Source: Nigrospora sphaerica (lineage: Eukaryota > Ascomycota > Sordariomycetes > Amphisphaeriales > Apiosporaceae). Taken from it: DNA of 64,000 nt. The stretch's first letter is position 1, and the number at the start of each line of letters is the position of its first letter. This document shows positions 26,189 to 39,796 of this stretch, piece after piece. The position numbers were made by a program, and so were the translations under genes. The stretch spans positions 2,728,001 through 2,792,000 of the forward strand of contig JAGVVL010000015.1 of the NCBI GenBank assembly GCA_018287875.1, given 5' to 3'. Below the pieces are notes generated by a model that worked only from the letters and a program-made list of their open reading frames with translations, had not been told where the DNA came from and ran no database searches.

Positions 26189-27831
26189 TGAAATGATCCA
26201 GACCCGTGTACGATGGCTTGGTAATGTCCGGCTATGGCTTGGATATCGTCGTGGGGGATGTAAACTAGTAGAATCGTGCTGAGGATCGATCATATTAGGT
26301 GGACCTCTGCATTAAGAACATACACCCTCTTATATATTACCTTAGGCATGTGCTTACATGGCCGTCCGGCCGATCTGGTAGAGCCATGTACTGCCGCGTA
26401 CGGCTTTAGAGGGAGGCTAATGCACCCGTGGGCGCCCGTCTTCAGAAGTCCATAGTCCCTCTGGGTATCAAGGAAAGTTGAGATATACATATCCTGGGAA
26501 CGGTTCCAGAATCGAGATTCTCAGCGGCTAAATTACCTAGAACCAGGCGAGGAAGAATTTGGCTGTGAATGTAACCGCGTCCCAACGTCCCATCTGACCT
26601 CGCCGGCCCTGCTACTGCAACCCATTTCTCATACCCTGAATTCAGTCGCTATGACGCCGTGGCATATGGCACAGAAAACGGCGTGGAAGATAAGGCAGTC
26701 AGAAGTAGGGAAGGCGCCTACTAATGGTCCGGGATCCCTGATGCCCCTTTCCTGTAGTTGAGCATGTTGGGGTAATGCCTATTGCAGTGCTTCCCAGATG
26801 GGGCAGGCGGCTGTGGCTTTCCTTGTGCCAGCGCGTTTCTGGAGACGACAGCAACCTTATCAAACACTTGTTGTACAACACCTCCGTAGCGGTTGGCAAG
26901 AAGTAGGCATACTTGCCGTACGGTAGACGTTGACTGGGCTTGCCGAGTTCCTGGATCGGGTGGGTCTTACGTCATAATAATCGTGCACGGCAGAGGAAGG
27001 GAGAAAGGGAAGGAGAGTGACAGAAGAAAACTGGCGGCCAAAAGGCAAGAGGCCCGTCTTACATGCCTCTTATCTTGGATACCAGAACCGATGGATGTCT
27101 GACCTTCACAGCTCAGCCCCTCTCATACGAAGAGTCTGACGACGTCCCCCAAAAAAGGTTACATATCCATCTCTGTAGGACTGTAATAGGCGTACAAGTG
27201 CAAAGTTATACTCTGGAGAAGTATGACGAACCATACATGCCGTAGGAGCGGATACTTAAAGTACATGACCTAAGTAGCAAGAGGTGCAGTATGGGTAGGG
27301 TGGTGCATAGAAAAGTGCACAGACCAAGACAGTGTCTACCGCGCAGGTTATCAGAGTTTTTTTTTTTTCCTGCGGCGGGTGGAAAAATTGTGATTGAATG
27401 CCATTGGCTTGGGCCAGCCGGGTTGGGCTGCTGTTCAGCCCATGTACTGAGTCGCCAGCTCCCCTCCCACTCTTTTCGCCCCTCCATCCAGCGCTACTTA
27501 ACTTTCTTCTACAGGCCCGCCGAGCCCAAGTCCGCCTTGTCTTAGGTTATTTCACCCACCAACCTCTTGTCCTGCGAAGTTCGTTCATCTCGACTTCCCC
27601 TCCCCCAGGACACACTTCCCATCCCCTCCTGTCTTGCATTGAACGTCAGTCCCATTCACTTGCGACTGACCCGGCACGGTTCTTCGCTCGAAGCGGGGTC
27701 TGTTTTCGATCGCTCCCGACCGACATTCCGTCATCGTCCTTCCCACCCCCCCACCACCCCCCAAAAAACCACCCCCCAAAAAACCACCCCTCCCCCGTCG
27801 TGAGACACCGACACGACCACCGCCGCCCATC
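26189..27831. other. Intergenic region: MFS 3' flank and ARB1 promoter
   Basis: About 1.6 kb with no supportable gene. Just before ARB1 lie A/C tracts (27740-27795) alternating CCACCCCCC with AAAAAA, and pyrimidine-rich sequence typical of a leader. A T-run occurs at 27358-27369. Confidence 0.5.
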
Positions 27832-29771
27832 ATGGTTTCCGCCTCCAAGGAGAAGAGACTCGCCAAGAAGGCCGCCGATGGCACCGCCAAGGGCGAGAAG
27901 AAGACGCTCGTCTCCCGGTCCAAGGCCGGCTCCAAGGTCGCCTCCAGCGCCAGCTCCGTCGCCGGCGACGACGATGGCTCCAACGAGGATGTCGCGACCG
28001 ATAGCAAGAAGATGGAACAGATCAAGGCCCTCGCCGACCAGAAGGACAAAGAGGGTCTGACGGACCGCATCACAACCGGTGTGCTGGCCTCCAACCCGGC
28101 CAGCAAGGACGTCAAGATCATCAGCGCCACCTTGACCTTCCACGGTCGCGTCCTCCTCAACGAGACCACCCTCGAGCTGACGTCGGGCCGCCGGTACGGT
28201 CTGCTCGGCGAGAACGGCTGCGGCAAGAGTACCCTGCTCAAGGCCATTGCCGAGCGCGAGTACCCCATCCCCGAGCACGTCGACATCTACCTGCTCAACC
28301 AGGGCGCTCCGCCCTCGGACCTCGGTGCGCTCGAGTGGGTTGTCGCCGAGGCCGAGAAGGAGATGAAGCGTCTGGAGGACCTCTCGGAGAAGCTTCTTGA
28401 GGAGGAGGGCCCCGAGAGTCCCATCCTGCTCGACCTCTACGACCACATGGACAAGATGGACCCCTCGACCTTCGCCACCCGAGCCTCGCTGATCCTGACG
28501 GGTCTCGGTTTCAACAAGGTCACCATCCACAAGAAGACCAAGGACATGTCCGGTGGCTGGAGAATGCGTGTCGCTCTCGGAAAGGCCCTGTTCGTCCGCC
28601 CGTCCCTGCTTCTGCTCGACGACCCTACTGCCCATTTGGATCTGGAGGCCTGCGTGTGGCTGGAGGAGTACATGAAGAAGTGGGACCGCACCCTCGTCCT
28701 GATTTCCCACTCGCAGGATTTCCTGAACGGTGTCTGTACCAACATGATCGACATGCGGAAGCAGCAGCTCATGTACTACGGTGGTAACTTCGACTCGTAC
28801 GTCAAGACGCGTGGCGAGCAGGAGGCCAACCAGATGAAGGCCTACGAGAAGCAGCAGGCCGAAATCGAGCACATCAACAAGTTCATTGCCAGCGCCGGTA
28901 CCTATGCCAACTTGGTCAAGCAGGCCAAGTCGCGCGAGAAGCAGAAGCAGAAGATGATTGAAGCCGGTCTCATCGAGAAGGTCGTCGAGGAGCGCGAGTT
29001 CAAGTTCCGCTTCGCCGACGCCGAGAAACTCCCCCCGCCCGTCCTGTCCTTCGACGATGTTACCTTCTCCTACTCGGGCGACCCCAAGGATGACCTGTAC
29101 CGCAACGTCGACCTCGGCTTCGACATGGACTCCCGTGCCGCCCTGGTCGGCCCCAACGGTGTCGGCAAGTCCACTCTCCTCCGCCTCATGACCGGCAAGC
29201 TCAGCCCGCGCAACGGCACTGTCGGACGCCACACGCACTTGAAGCTCGGCATGTACTCTCAGCACAGCGCCGAGCAGCTGGATCTCACCAAGAGTGCACT
29301 TGACTTCGTCCGCGACAAGTACCGCGAGAAGTCCCAAGACTACCAGTACTGGAGACAGCAACTGGGCCGTTACGGCGTCTCGGGTAATGTCCAGACTGCC
29401 CTGATGGGTACCCTCTCGGAAGGACAGAAGAGCCGTATCGTCTTTGCTCTCCTGGCTCTCGATGCCCCCAACATGTTGCTGCTGGACGAGCCTACCAACG
29501 GTCTCGATATCCCGACCATTGACGCCCTGGCCGACGCCATCGAGCACTTCGAGGGTGGTGTCATCGTCGTCAGTCACGACTTCCGGTAAGCCATCCTGCC
29601 TCCTTGACTACTCTGCTGTACCAGTCTACTAACTAGAAGTGCAGATTGCTCGACAAAATTGCTAAGCAGATCCTGGTGTGCGAGAACAAGACCATCACCC
29701 CGTGGGAGGGCACTATCGGCGAATACAAGGATCACCTCCGCAAGAAGATGATTGCGGCGGGTGCTGTTTAA
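27832..29771 (+). CDS. ARB1: ARB1, ABC-F ATPase for ribosome biogenesis
   Basis: The product is 626 aa. Exons are 27832-29585 and 29645-29771 (1881 nt). It has two ABC domains and no membrane segment, the ABC-F plan. A Lys-rich, Ser-rich N-terminus (~80 aa) is followed by Walker A GENGCGKS (126-133), signature SGGW (240-243) and Walker B LLLLDD (Asp263-Asp264). The second domain has GPNGVGKS (440-447), LSEGQ (528-532) and LLLDEP (Asp552-Glu553). The first site has Asp where the catalytic Glu normally sits (DDPTAHLD), which as far as I recall is shared with yeast Arb1. Arb1 is essential in yeast, shuttles between nucleus and cytoplasm, and supports 40S and 60S maturation. The only intron is close to the 3' end. 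Confidence 0.97.
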
Positions 29772-32700
29772 GGGATATGATACGACATGGATGGCGTGAT
29801 GATTGATTTTCGGCACTTTCTGGTACTTCGCACGTCCAGAAAAGATGCTCTGGCATGCATACTAGGCTGTGGCTCAAATAGATTGGGCAGTATAGCCGCC
29901 TGGGTCCCATGTGGACCTGCGAGTGCGCGTCCCTGGGATAACCAAAAGTCGACGCGCGGATGGGAATAGACTTCGTTTTCAATACCACAACTGCGCTTCT
30001 TTGATGGCATTTCTCGACGCAGGTAAAGTCAACCCAACTTGGAAGGCGGCACATGGGCGGTAATAGTTTGTCTCTCGTCCGAGGTAGCGGCTGTGAGTGA
30101 TTTGACTTGAACTGAGCCGAAGTGGCCATTCCCCGGCCTACTACGTACTTTGGTGCTTGGTTGCGATTTGGGAGTACTAAATTGTCAACTTGTTCGATAT
30201 TAAGGTTTTCTTTGCGCCACAGGACGAGAAGCGTAGCACCTCATGGACCCGTCTTGCTTGGTGATAGCTGTTCTGACTTGGGTATTCACCACCTTTGGAC
30301 CCCACCCAGCTATGATTCATGGGTACTTTATAGGAACACGGTCACTCACTTCCGGTCCACCCATTGAGGGTGCGCGTCAAGATGCACGCATGTGTAATGG
30401 GCGTGGGGGACGACTTGCGTTCTATAGTATACGTCAGGATGGAACGGAAAGGACAGGACGAAAGGACCATGCGCTGTCCTCCTAATAGCACCACCCACGG
30501 CTCCATCCACGAAAACCCGGTCTAATATGCACGAACTTCTTGAGTTTCGACCTTCCCCTCTGCCGGGGAAAGGAGTAGGAAGCGGGCTCACAGACCTTGC
30601 CGATTGTTGAACAGGCACGTGGCGTGGCTCTGGAAGCCGGGGTTTGGGGGGCTTCCGCCTTCAAAATATTTAGGTCCACCATCCGACATTACGAGAAGGC
30701 GCCGAGCTTGCCGCTATCAGACAACACGCCGAATGGATTGTCTTCTCTAGTCGTATGAAGTTGGGCCAGACCGGCCCAGGGTCCAACGAAATGATTCCTT
30801 TCCTCGGCGTGATAGAGGAAGATAACAGACCGTTCCACAATGCCTATTCCGAACGACCATCTAATTACCAAGAAAAGCCTCCCAAACCAGCTTCGGAGCG
30901 CCCTCAGAAGCGTGGTGAGACGTTGTTGTTCGCCTGGAAGAGGTCTTTAATGTTTCTATAGGAGCAAGGCGCACCATTCAAAGTCAAGGTACAAAGATAT
31001 CCTAGGCTGGCCATCGTCTAGTGGCCTGGCGAGACGAGAAACTGACACTGTCTTTGACGTGGTCTGATGGCGAGGAAACAATAGGAACCTCACCATGGCT
31101 TCTCACCACGAGGTATCGGCCCCGGACCACGGTTTTTAGGCTTGCGTAAAGCGGGTGATTCCTCATCCGGACGTGAAGCAACATGACTAATAGGAGCTTG
31201 CGGCGACAGTTTGCTATCGGGGCTCGTCGCACCGGTGAAGGAATCCTCAGCCAGGACAGCGGCAAAGGCCTCGAGAGTTTCCAGACTGGAAGCTCTAGGA
31301 TATCCAGTCCTCTCACTTTAACGGCTCGAGCTAGGATCATGGTGGTTTTCTGCTTCGATATCCCAAGTATTACCCAGCACTACGATGATGTGACTATTCC
31401 CAGGCCATATCGTGAATCGAGTTGCAATTCCGTTGTGATGCCGGTTCGTAACTTGAGTCATCATTGATGACTCCGGGCCACCCGGAGCCATTCTTCCCTT
31501 TAACAGAGTCCCGTACAGAGCGTGCCAAACCCATGCGAGACTTTGAGTCTCCATCTGTGGTTTGAAGTGAAGCTATCGTGAAGAGCCCGGGATTTGACGG
31601 GTCGGTGGTTCGAAAAGTGGGCAGATCGCCACTTGACGCACGGGCCGCACCAAGGAGCCTGTAAGCCTGTCCAAGTAGACAGGTACTTCGGTACTTAAGG
31701 TGCTTGACCGGGCCGGGGATTCATGGGGCTTGTACAAAGGCGGAATGGTGTGGAATGGCCTCCCTCTTTCACTCTTTTTCACCCGACTCCACACCGGGAT
31801 CGAAAGAAGCCAGCAAGAAGCCTAGCGAGCCAGGTTCTCATCGAAAGGCGTCTTGGGTAATGCACAAGTGCGTGCGCGCGTCGCGGGCTTGGGGTGGGTA
31901 ACGAAGATTCCGAACCGACCCGGGGAAGGAAAAGAAGACCTTGACCTGGGGAGGGAAAGGCCGCGCATGACAGAGACAGACAGTCAGCCTCAAAGGTCCG
32001 GCATGCCTATTGGGCTGGAAGTGGGAGTGCTGTCTTCGTCATGGGTTCTCCTCTCGTGGTATGGTCATGCCTACCTCTTTTCATTCTTCGCACCTCGGCC
32101 AGCCGCTCGTCACTCAAAGCTGGGCTTGGCAGATAGACTTCCATGTTCCGGGGCAGTCGGGATGAATTCGAAGACTTGCTCATGGTTGCCTCTGATTGGA
32201 CACGAGCGACTGGGGGGCCCCCGGATGGTGGGGAAGTGCTGTCTGCGTTCTGGTCTGGATCAAATGGATGGATAGGTTCCATCCATCCATCCATGCCAGA
32301 TCGGATCCTGGCCCTCCACCACGCGGCTTCGACCCTGGGAGCTGGCGATAGCGTCGCCGCCAGCATCACCCATCCGACGGCAGGAGACCCGGATCTTGGG
32401 GGATGGCGTAGGCCCGGGCCATGGTGGCCAACAGTTCGTATGTGGAAATGCCAACTATCCGACAGGGGCGAGGCGAGCGACCAGGACCTGACGGGCCCAG
32501 GTTGCTCGCTCTTTGTCGCCAACACGTCGGTTTTCGCCCCCCCTTCCTTTTCGTGTCTCGCATGTCGCATCGTCTTGCTACCCACTACTCCCGCATCGCG
32601 AGGTTTGATGAGCGTTGTTGGTGATAATCTGGACGGGAATACCGCCTTCACCCTTTTGTCGCTCCATCTCGGCACTGGCGCCGGCCGGTTAAAGGATTGA

Positions 32701-33111
32701 TTGCCCTCTCGTCCCGCTCAGTTGCTGTATGCTTCCGCCACCGCCCTGCCCAGTGTGCGTATACTCGCTCGTTAGCGACAGCCTTCACGCGTTGACCGCC
32801 TGCTTACTCGTGCTGCCGCCCTCCCTCCCCCTTCGCGGCCGGGGGTCCTCGCGGTACAGCCCTGCCCTGCAACCTTCGGCACGCACGTCTTCAACCCACA
32901 CTGGCTACGGGCTCTGCTTTTTGTTTCTCGTAGACTCGGTAGCGCCTTCGCCTGTCTCATACCGAGCCCACTCATCTCCCGGACGGGGGGAGGACAGGAC
33001 GGCGACGAGCTAGACGGACACTGCAAGAGGCCGAAGAGGGCCTTTGGCCGCGACAAAGCGACGCGGGTAAAAAAAAAGGCGAGAAGCGATAGGGCCACCC
33101 CGTTCCAAGAA
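29772..33111. other. Non-coding gap between ARB1 and INO80
   Basis: About 3.3 kb. Short frames on both strands lack recognisable motifs, and the codon pattern is unlike the flanking genes. The last few hundred bases should contain the INO80 promoter and leader. An AGGTAC/GGTACTTAAG word pair lies near 31681-31698. Confidence 0.5.
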
Positions 33112-36100
33112 ATGGCTGCAAACAGCTTCCATGCAAGCGTGCCGCAACGCGCGGGTGGTGACGGCACTGATGATGACTACCGCACCGTGGCACGGGCTGG
33201 CGCGTCGTGGGCATCGTTGCCGCACTTGGAAGCTTCCGCGAAGGCAGCGTTTCGTGGGCAGCGGGAACAAGGGCACGACGACGCCGACGACGAAGCCAAC
33301 GACTCGGCGAGGGCTCCAATTTCAGCGGCCGGGCATGGAACGCCGGGACCACCGCGTCAGTCCCTGGGGCTGGGGGTGGTGCTGGAGGGCGAGACCAAGG
33401 GCGAGGGCGGAGGAGTGGAATCGTCTGCACTGATGAGAGTTGGTGCGGGAGCTGGAGCGGGAGCTGTAGCTGGAGCGGGAGCTGGAGCTGGAATGGCCGA
33501 AGCCGACGCCCATGCCCATGCTCGTGCCCATGCCGCGCATCCAGCTAATAATAATAAGGCCAATGCCAACGTAACCGCGAGATCTCCGATACGATTATCG
33601 CCGCCGACGCAGCAGCAGCGGCACCAGCAGCACCAGCACCAGCAGCGCCAGCACCAGCAGCACCGGCACCAGCACCAGCACCAGCAGCAATTGCACCTGC
33701 AACCCGAATTTCGGCAGCCCGCCGCGCCATCGTCCAACCATCACCACCACCACCAACACCAAACTCCTCTTCCACCACCACCTCCTCCTCCTCCTCCTAC
33801 TTCCACTCCCGCCTCTCTCCATCACCGCGCCATCCCTTGCACCCCATCGCCAACCTCGCCATCGCCTGTCCCGGCCCACGCCGCGCATTCCTCGACGCGA
33901 CCGCAAGGCCAACCACCCGCCGCCCACGCGCCCCTGCGCCCCCGGCACCCGTCGTCGACGTCGCCGTCATCATTCTCGCCCTTGCACGCCGGCCTGCCCC
34001 CCTTGGCTCCTCCGCCAGGGGCCTTCGGGTCGACGACGACCATCATGGCCTCGCCGGGCGCAACCGCCAAGAATGGCATCGGTGCATCGCCGTTGCAGCC
34101 GCCCCAGGCTTCGGGCCTTCTACCCACGCCGTCGGACTACCAGCAGCCGCCGCCGCCGCCGCCCCCGCCGCGCGAAAAGACGTCGGGCAGCTTCTATGAT
34201 CCCTTGACGGATACCACGCGGGAGAGGAGGCCGTCGGACTCGTGGTCCAGTAAGCAGGTGAGATAATACGGCTTTCTACTCTGTACACCCAGCCATGTCC
34301 TACCCCGAAAAAGCCCCAATCGTTTGCATTTGGAGCGCGTTCTGTCGCGCGGCCGCCAAGGCAAAGTGCAACAACACCACCGCTGCGGCGGCCGCCGCCA
34401 CGTAAAAACGGACGGCCTGCCCGTCGGTTCGTCCTGCGTCCGAAACTAAAGACGTACTCGCTGGCGCCGGGCGGCACCTACCCTCCCCCCCCCATTGTGA
34501 TTGCAAGTATCGCCACATGCACATCGCCTTGTCGGCTCCAGACCTCCCCGTCCTGCCCCGGAAGGTGCGAGCCTCGCGTGGTTCCACTAGAGTTTGCTCG
34601 GTGCAAAGGCGAACCAAGAGAAATGGCAGTGTCGGCAGTGTCTGGGGTCGGACCGATGGCGATGAGCATCAGCTCAAACCAACCGTGTCCGCTTCCGCAC
34701 CCGTCCGTGTTTGCGACAAGTTTCCTTTTCCTCCGTCTCCTTCCCGCTGACTGTGTCCCTCGCCAGTCGTCCTCGTCGCGCAACAACACCACTAGCGGCA
34801 ACGATACGTACAGCAGCTACGCGCAGCCACCCAAGGCCGAGCCTGCCCAGCACCGCAAGGGATACGGCTCAGCGTCGCCTGTGAATGCAAATTTTCCCCA
34901 ACGCACCCGCAGCCCATCGCATTCACTGCCAAAGGGCGCAAATGGCTACGCAGCCGAACCCCCAAGCCCAACCAACAAGGCATTAAATCTAGGCTCACCC
35001 ACCTCCCGCCACCGCGCTCCCATGGAACGAGCCACGCCTGCGCCGTCATTGCCTTCGCTGTTGAACCCCGAACCCGCTGCGCCTGCCCCAGCCCCGGCCG
35101 CCGCAACAACTTCAGCAAGCGCAGTGCCCGCCAGCGTAAGTCCAAACAGGTGGACAAACCATCGTCCCGTCCCTCGCTTGCGAAGCGCACTGTCCATCAC
35201 CGTGCCTGCATTCACAAAAGCGGCCTCGCCCGCAGTTCTTTTCCCCATATCGTTCCACAAGGCCGATCAAAGCTGACACATCACAACTGCAGACACCAAG
35301 CCGTGCGGCCGAGCTCATGTCTTTTTCCAATATTCTTTCTAGTGCTGACCCCATCCCCAAGCCAAGACCGCCCATCATGACGGAGAAGAAAGAAAAGCCC
35401 GCCCGCAAGAGCAAAGGGCGGGAGGCGCATCTTCGCGAGTCGGAGGCCAGGAGCTCCAAGTCTCGACGATCGTCGAGCATGTCGAGAGAACCCGCACTGA
35501 AGGCATCCACCAAGCGGCAGTCCAACGGCCAACCGAAGCAAAAGGCCCTCTCGGCCGAAAAAGAGAAAAAGATCACGCAGTTGCTGGAGCAGCTCGACGC
35601 CCAGGCCGAAGATGCCGACCTGTCCGAGATGGATGTCGAGCAGGATTTCTACATCAGTCGCAACAAGAAGCGGAAACTCAACATGGAAAAGGACGAGACC
35701 GAAGACCAAAAGCGTCGACGCGACGACCTCGTCACCTTCATGACGCGGCGACTCAACGGCCATGCCGCTCTCGGCAAGCGACGCTTCGACGATCTCCACT
35801 TTGACGAGGCCCTCCAGGAAGTCAAAGAACGCGAAGTGTTTGCCGAGAAGGAGCGCAAGAAGGACATGCAGCGCAAACGTCGCCGGGAGAAATCCATGCA
35901 GGTCACGATCGAGCAGAAGGAAGCCGCCCTTGCCAAGGCCCTGGCGGCCGAAGACGAAGCCGAGCGGCAAAAACACTTGCGCGAGGCCGAACGAGCCAAC
36001 AAAAAGGTCTTGCAGACCCAGCTGGTTCTCAAGAAGGGCATCAAGGGCCCTGCTCGGAACATCATCTCCAACGAGTTCGCCGCCCTGGATGTCGATATCA

Positions 36101-39100
36101 TGTCCAGGTTCCAGACTAGCGACCTGGAACCGACTACGAGCAAGAAGGGAAAACGCGCAGGAACACGCCCCAAGAAGTCCAAGGAGCAAAAGCAAGCCGA
36201 GAAGGACCAGGCCGAGAAGGCTCAGGCAGCTATCGACGCGGGCGAGGAGCTGCCTTCGCGGGAAGAGACCAAGATACGCATCAAGCTGAACAAGGGCTCG
36301 GCCAAGGAAACCAAGGACAAGGACCGAGAAGGACGCGAGGAAACGAAGGAGCCCAAGAGCAAAGAGAAGGCTGTGGAGGAACCGCCGGCCAACCCCCTCG
36401 AGACCAAGTTCCAGTCCAAGGGATACAACCAGATTTACGACCAAATTTGGCGCGACCTCGCGCGCAAGGATGTCCCCAAGGCATTTAAGCTTGCCAGCGA
36501 CTCCTATGCCACCAAGGCGTCGAATCTCAAAAAGACAGCCATCCTGGCCTCCAAGGAGGCGAAGCGGTGGCAGTTACGGACGAACAAGGGTACCAAGGAT
36601 CTTCAAGCACGAGCCAAGCGCTGCATGCGGGATATGATGGGTTTCTGGAAGCGTAACGAGCGCGAGGAACGAGATCTGCGCAAGGCGGCGGAGAGGCAAG
36701 AGATCGAGAACGCGCGCAAGGAGGAAGCCGAGCGCGAAGCTGCCCGTCAGAAGAGGAAGCTCAACTTCCTGATTTCCCAGACGGAGCTGTACTCGCACTT
36801 CATCGGCAAGAAGATCAAAACGGACGAGGTGGAGCGCAGCACCGACAACCCCGAAATTGCGCCCGTCGCCGGGGCCGCCGAGGGCGAGAAGAAGTTGGAC
36901 GTCAAGGAGCCGACGGGCCCCGTGGGCGCCAAGGTCACCGACTTCGCGTCCTTGAACTTCGATGCCGAGGACGAAGAGGCCTTGCAAGCGGCGGCTGTGG
37001 CCAATGCGCAGAACGCCATCGCCGAAGCCCAGGCCAAGGCCAGAGCCTTTAACCAGCAAGACAACGACATGGACGAGGACGGCGAAATGAACTTCCAGAA
37101 CCCCACTGGCCTCGGCGACGTGGAGATCGAGCAGCCCAAGTTGCTGAACTGCCAGCTGAAGGAGTACCAGCTGAAGGGTCTCAACTGGCTGGCGAACCTC
37201 TACGAGCAGGGCATCAACGGCATCCTGGCCGACGAGATGGGCCTCGGCAAGACGGTACAATCCATCTCCGTCATGGCCTACCTCGCCGAGGTGCACGACA
37301 TCTGGGGCCCCTTCCTGGTGGTGGCGCCGGCGTCGACGCTGCACAACTGGCAACAGGAAATCGCCAAATTCGTCCCCGAGTTCAAAGTGCTCCCGTACTG
37401 GGGTACCGCCGGCGACCGAAAGGTCCTGCGGAAGTTCTGGGACCGCAAGCACAACACGTACCGAAAGGACGCGCCCTTCCACGTACTCGTCACGTCATAC
37501 CAGATGGTCGTGTCCGATGTTACGTACTTTCAGAAGATGCGGTGGCAGTACATGATTCTGGACGAGGCCCAGGCCATCAAAAGCTCGCAGAGTTCCCGGT
37601 GGAAGTGCCTGTTGCAGTTCCACTGCCGCAACCGGCTCCTGCTGACGGGTACGCCCATTCAGAACAACATGCAGGAACTCTGGGCGTTGCTTCATTTCAT
37701 CATGCCGTCGCTCTTCGATTCCCACGACGAGTTTAGCGAGTGGTTCTCCAAAGACATCGAGTCTCACGCGCAGAGCAACACAACGCTCAACGAGGACCAG
37801 CTTAAGCGGCTGCACATGATCCTCAAGCCGTTCATGTTGCGGCGTGTCAAGAAACATGTGCAGAAGGAACTAGGCGACAAGATTGAGCTCGACGTCTACT
37901 GCGATCTTACGTACCGACAACGGGCCTACTATCGCAACCTGCGCAACCAGATTAGCATCATGGATCTCATCGAGAAGGCGACCCTTGGGGACGACCAAGA
38001 CTCCGGGACCCTGATGAACCTGGTGATGCAGTTCCGAAAGGTTTGCAACCACCCGGATCTGTTTGAGCGTCGCGAGACGTCGAGCCCTTTCTTCTCGGGT
38101 TATTTTGCCGAGACGGCGTCCTTTATCCGCGAGGGGGCCAATGTCTCGGTAGGATACTCGTCGCGAAGTTTGATCGGCTTCGACTTGCCGCGCCTCGTCC
38201 TGAACGAGGGCGGTAGGCTCGTGAAGCCGAGCAAACATAACGAAACAGCTGGGTTCCGGAACCGGTACCTGAACGAGCTCATGAACATTTGGAGCCCGGA
38301 CAACATTCGCGACAGCTGCAAAGACGGCGACAGCTTCTCCTTCCTACGGTTTGCAGACACGAGCCCTCAAGAAGCATACAGAGCCAGTCACGCGGACGTC
38401 TTCTCTCGTGCCGTCGAGCTTGTGCGGAAAGAAAACCGGCTGGGGCGCATGAACGTAATCTACGACGAACCCGAGGACCAAAAATTCACGCCCAGTCACG
38501 CACTCTTCCAGATTGCGGCTCGATCGGACCGGCAGCCCCTGGTGCATGCCACCAAGGAGGGTATCCTGGAGAAGCTCATGAACGTCTCTCGGACCAACTG
38601 GCGAGACTCGGGGCTGAGCAGGCTCGAGCAAGCGGCACTGCCCGGCGCCACGGCCCCTCCCATCGAGCTGACTTGCGAGGGCACTCGGGCCCTGGTTGCG
38701 GAGCGCGAAGACACCTTCTTCAACAAGCGGATGCGCAAGGCCTTCTTTGGGCCCAGCGAGGAGGAACAGAAAGCGCAGGTTTCGCGAAAGGCGCCGATGG
38801 AGAGCTACCCACCCCCGGCAATGATGCCTCCACCGGACAACGACAGGAGGAGGTTCACCGACATTACGGTACCCAGCATGCGCCGCTTCGTGACGGACAG
38901 CGGCAAGCTGGCCAAGCTGGACCAGCTGCTGTTCAAAATGAAGGAGGAAGGACACCGCGTCCTTCTGTACTTCCAGATGACGCGCATGATCGACCTCATG
39001 GAGGAGTACCTGACGTACCGCAACTACAAATACTGCCGTCTGGACGGATCCACCAAGCTCGAGGATCGCCGAGACACGGTGGCGGACTTCCAGACGCGGC

Positions 39101-39796
39101 CCGACATATTCATCTTTCTTTTGTCGACGCGCGCGGGTGGTCTGGGTATCAACCTCACGTCGGCCGACACGGTCATTTTCTACGACAGCGATTGGAACCC
39201 CACCATCGATTCACAAGCGATGGACCGCGCCCATCGTTTGGGCCAGACGCGCCAAGTCACCGTCTACCGGCTCATCACGCGCGGCACCATTGAGGAGCGC
39301 ATCCGAAAGCGGGCGATGCAGAAGGAGGAAGTGCAGCGCGTGGTCATCCAAGGCGGCGGCGCTCGCGGCGTCGACTTTAGCGGCCGCCGTCCGACCGAGA
39401 ACCGCAACAAGGACATTGCCCTGTGGCTCGCGGACGACGAGCAGGCCGAGATGATTGAGCGCAGGGAGAAGGAGCTTCGGGAGAGCGGCGAGATGGAGAA
39501 GCAGACGAAGAAGCGCGCCACCGGGGCCAAGCGGAAGCGAGAGGCGGTCAGCCTCGACGAGATGTACCATGAGGGTAAGTCCCCGGCGCCGGTGTGACGT
39601 TTCGCTGGACGACGTGTACTGACTCTGCGCAGGCGAGGGCAACTTTGACGATGGCAACAAGGCGTCGGGCACAGCGACACCGGCCGAGGAGGCGCCGGCA
39701 GCGCCGGCCGCCAAAAAGCGGCGGGCGGCGGGCGGTAAGAAGGCCAAGACTGCGAAGCAACGGCTTGCCATTGCTGACGGTGAGATGGATCTATGA
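33112..39796 (+). CDS. INO80: INO80 chromatin-remodelling ATPase
   Basis: The product is 1986 aa. Exons are 33112-34257, 34767-35135, 35293-39574 and 39633-39796 (5961 nt). The first ~500 residues are disordered, with His/Gln-rich (33600-33700), Pro-rich and Ala/Gly tracts. A charged coiled region leads to the DBINO domain (about 870-1010, starting NPLETKFQ), which binds actin-related subunits. The Snf2 ATPase follows: DEMGLGKT (~1152), DEAQ box (~1262), [10 protein letters not shown], then a long INO80-specific insertion (~1410-1690) between the two RecA lobes. The second lobe carries [11 protein letters not shown] (~1783) and the arginine-finger region [12 protein letters not shown]80 slides nucleosomes and acts in transcription, replication and repair in the nucleus. 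The start is uncertain because the N-terminus is low-complexity; later in-frame ATGs exist (for example 34045). Confidence 0.96.

Noticed and set aside
27646..29577. Very long open frame on the minus strand (643 codons) opposite ARB1
   Set aside because: It mirrors ARB1 codon by codon. High third-position GC leaves antisense frames open; the predicted protein is Leu/Val/Gly-rich without any family motif.
35281..36444. Minus-strand frame of 387 codons opposite INO80
   Set aside because: Leu-rich antisense shadow of a Lys/Glu-rich coding region; no motif.
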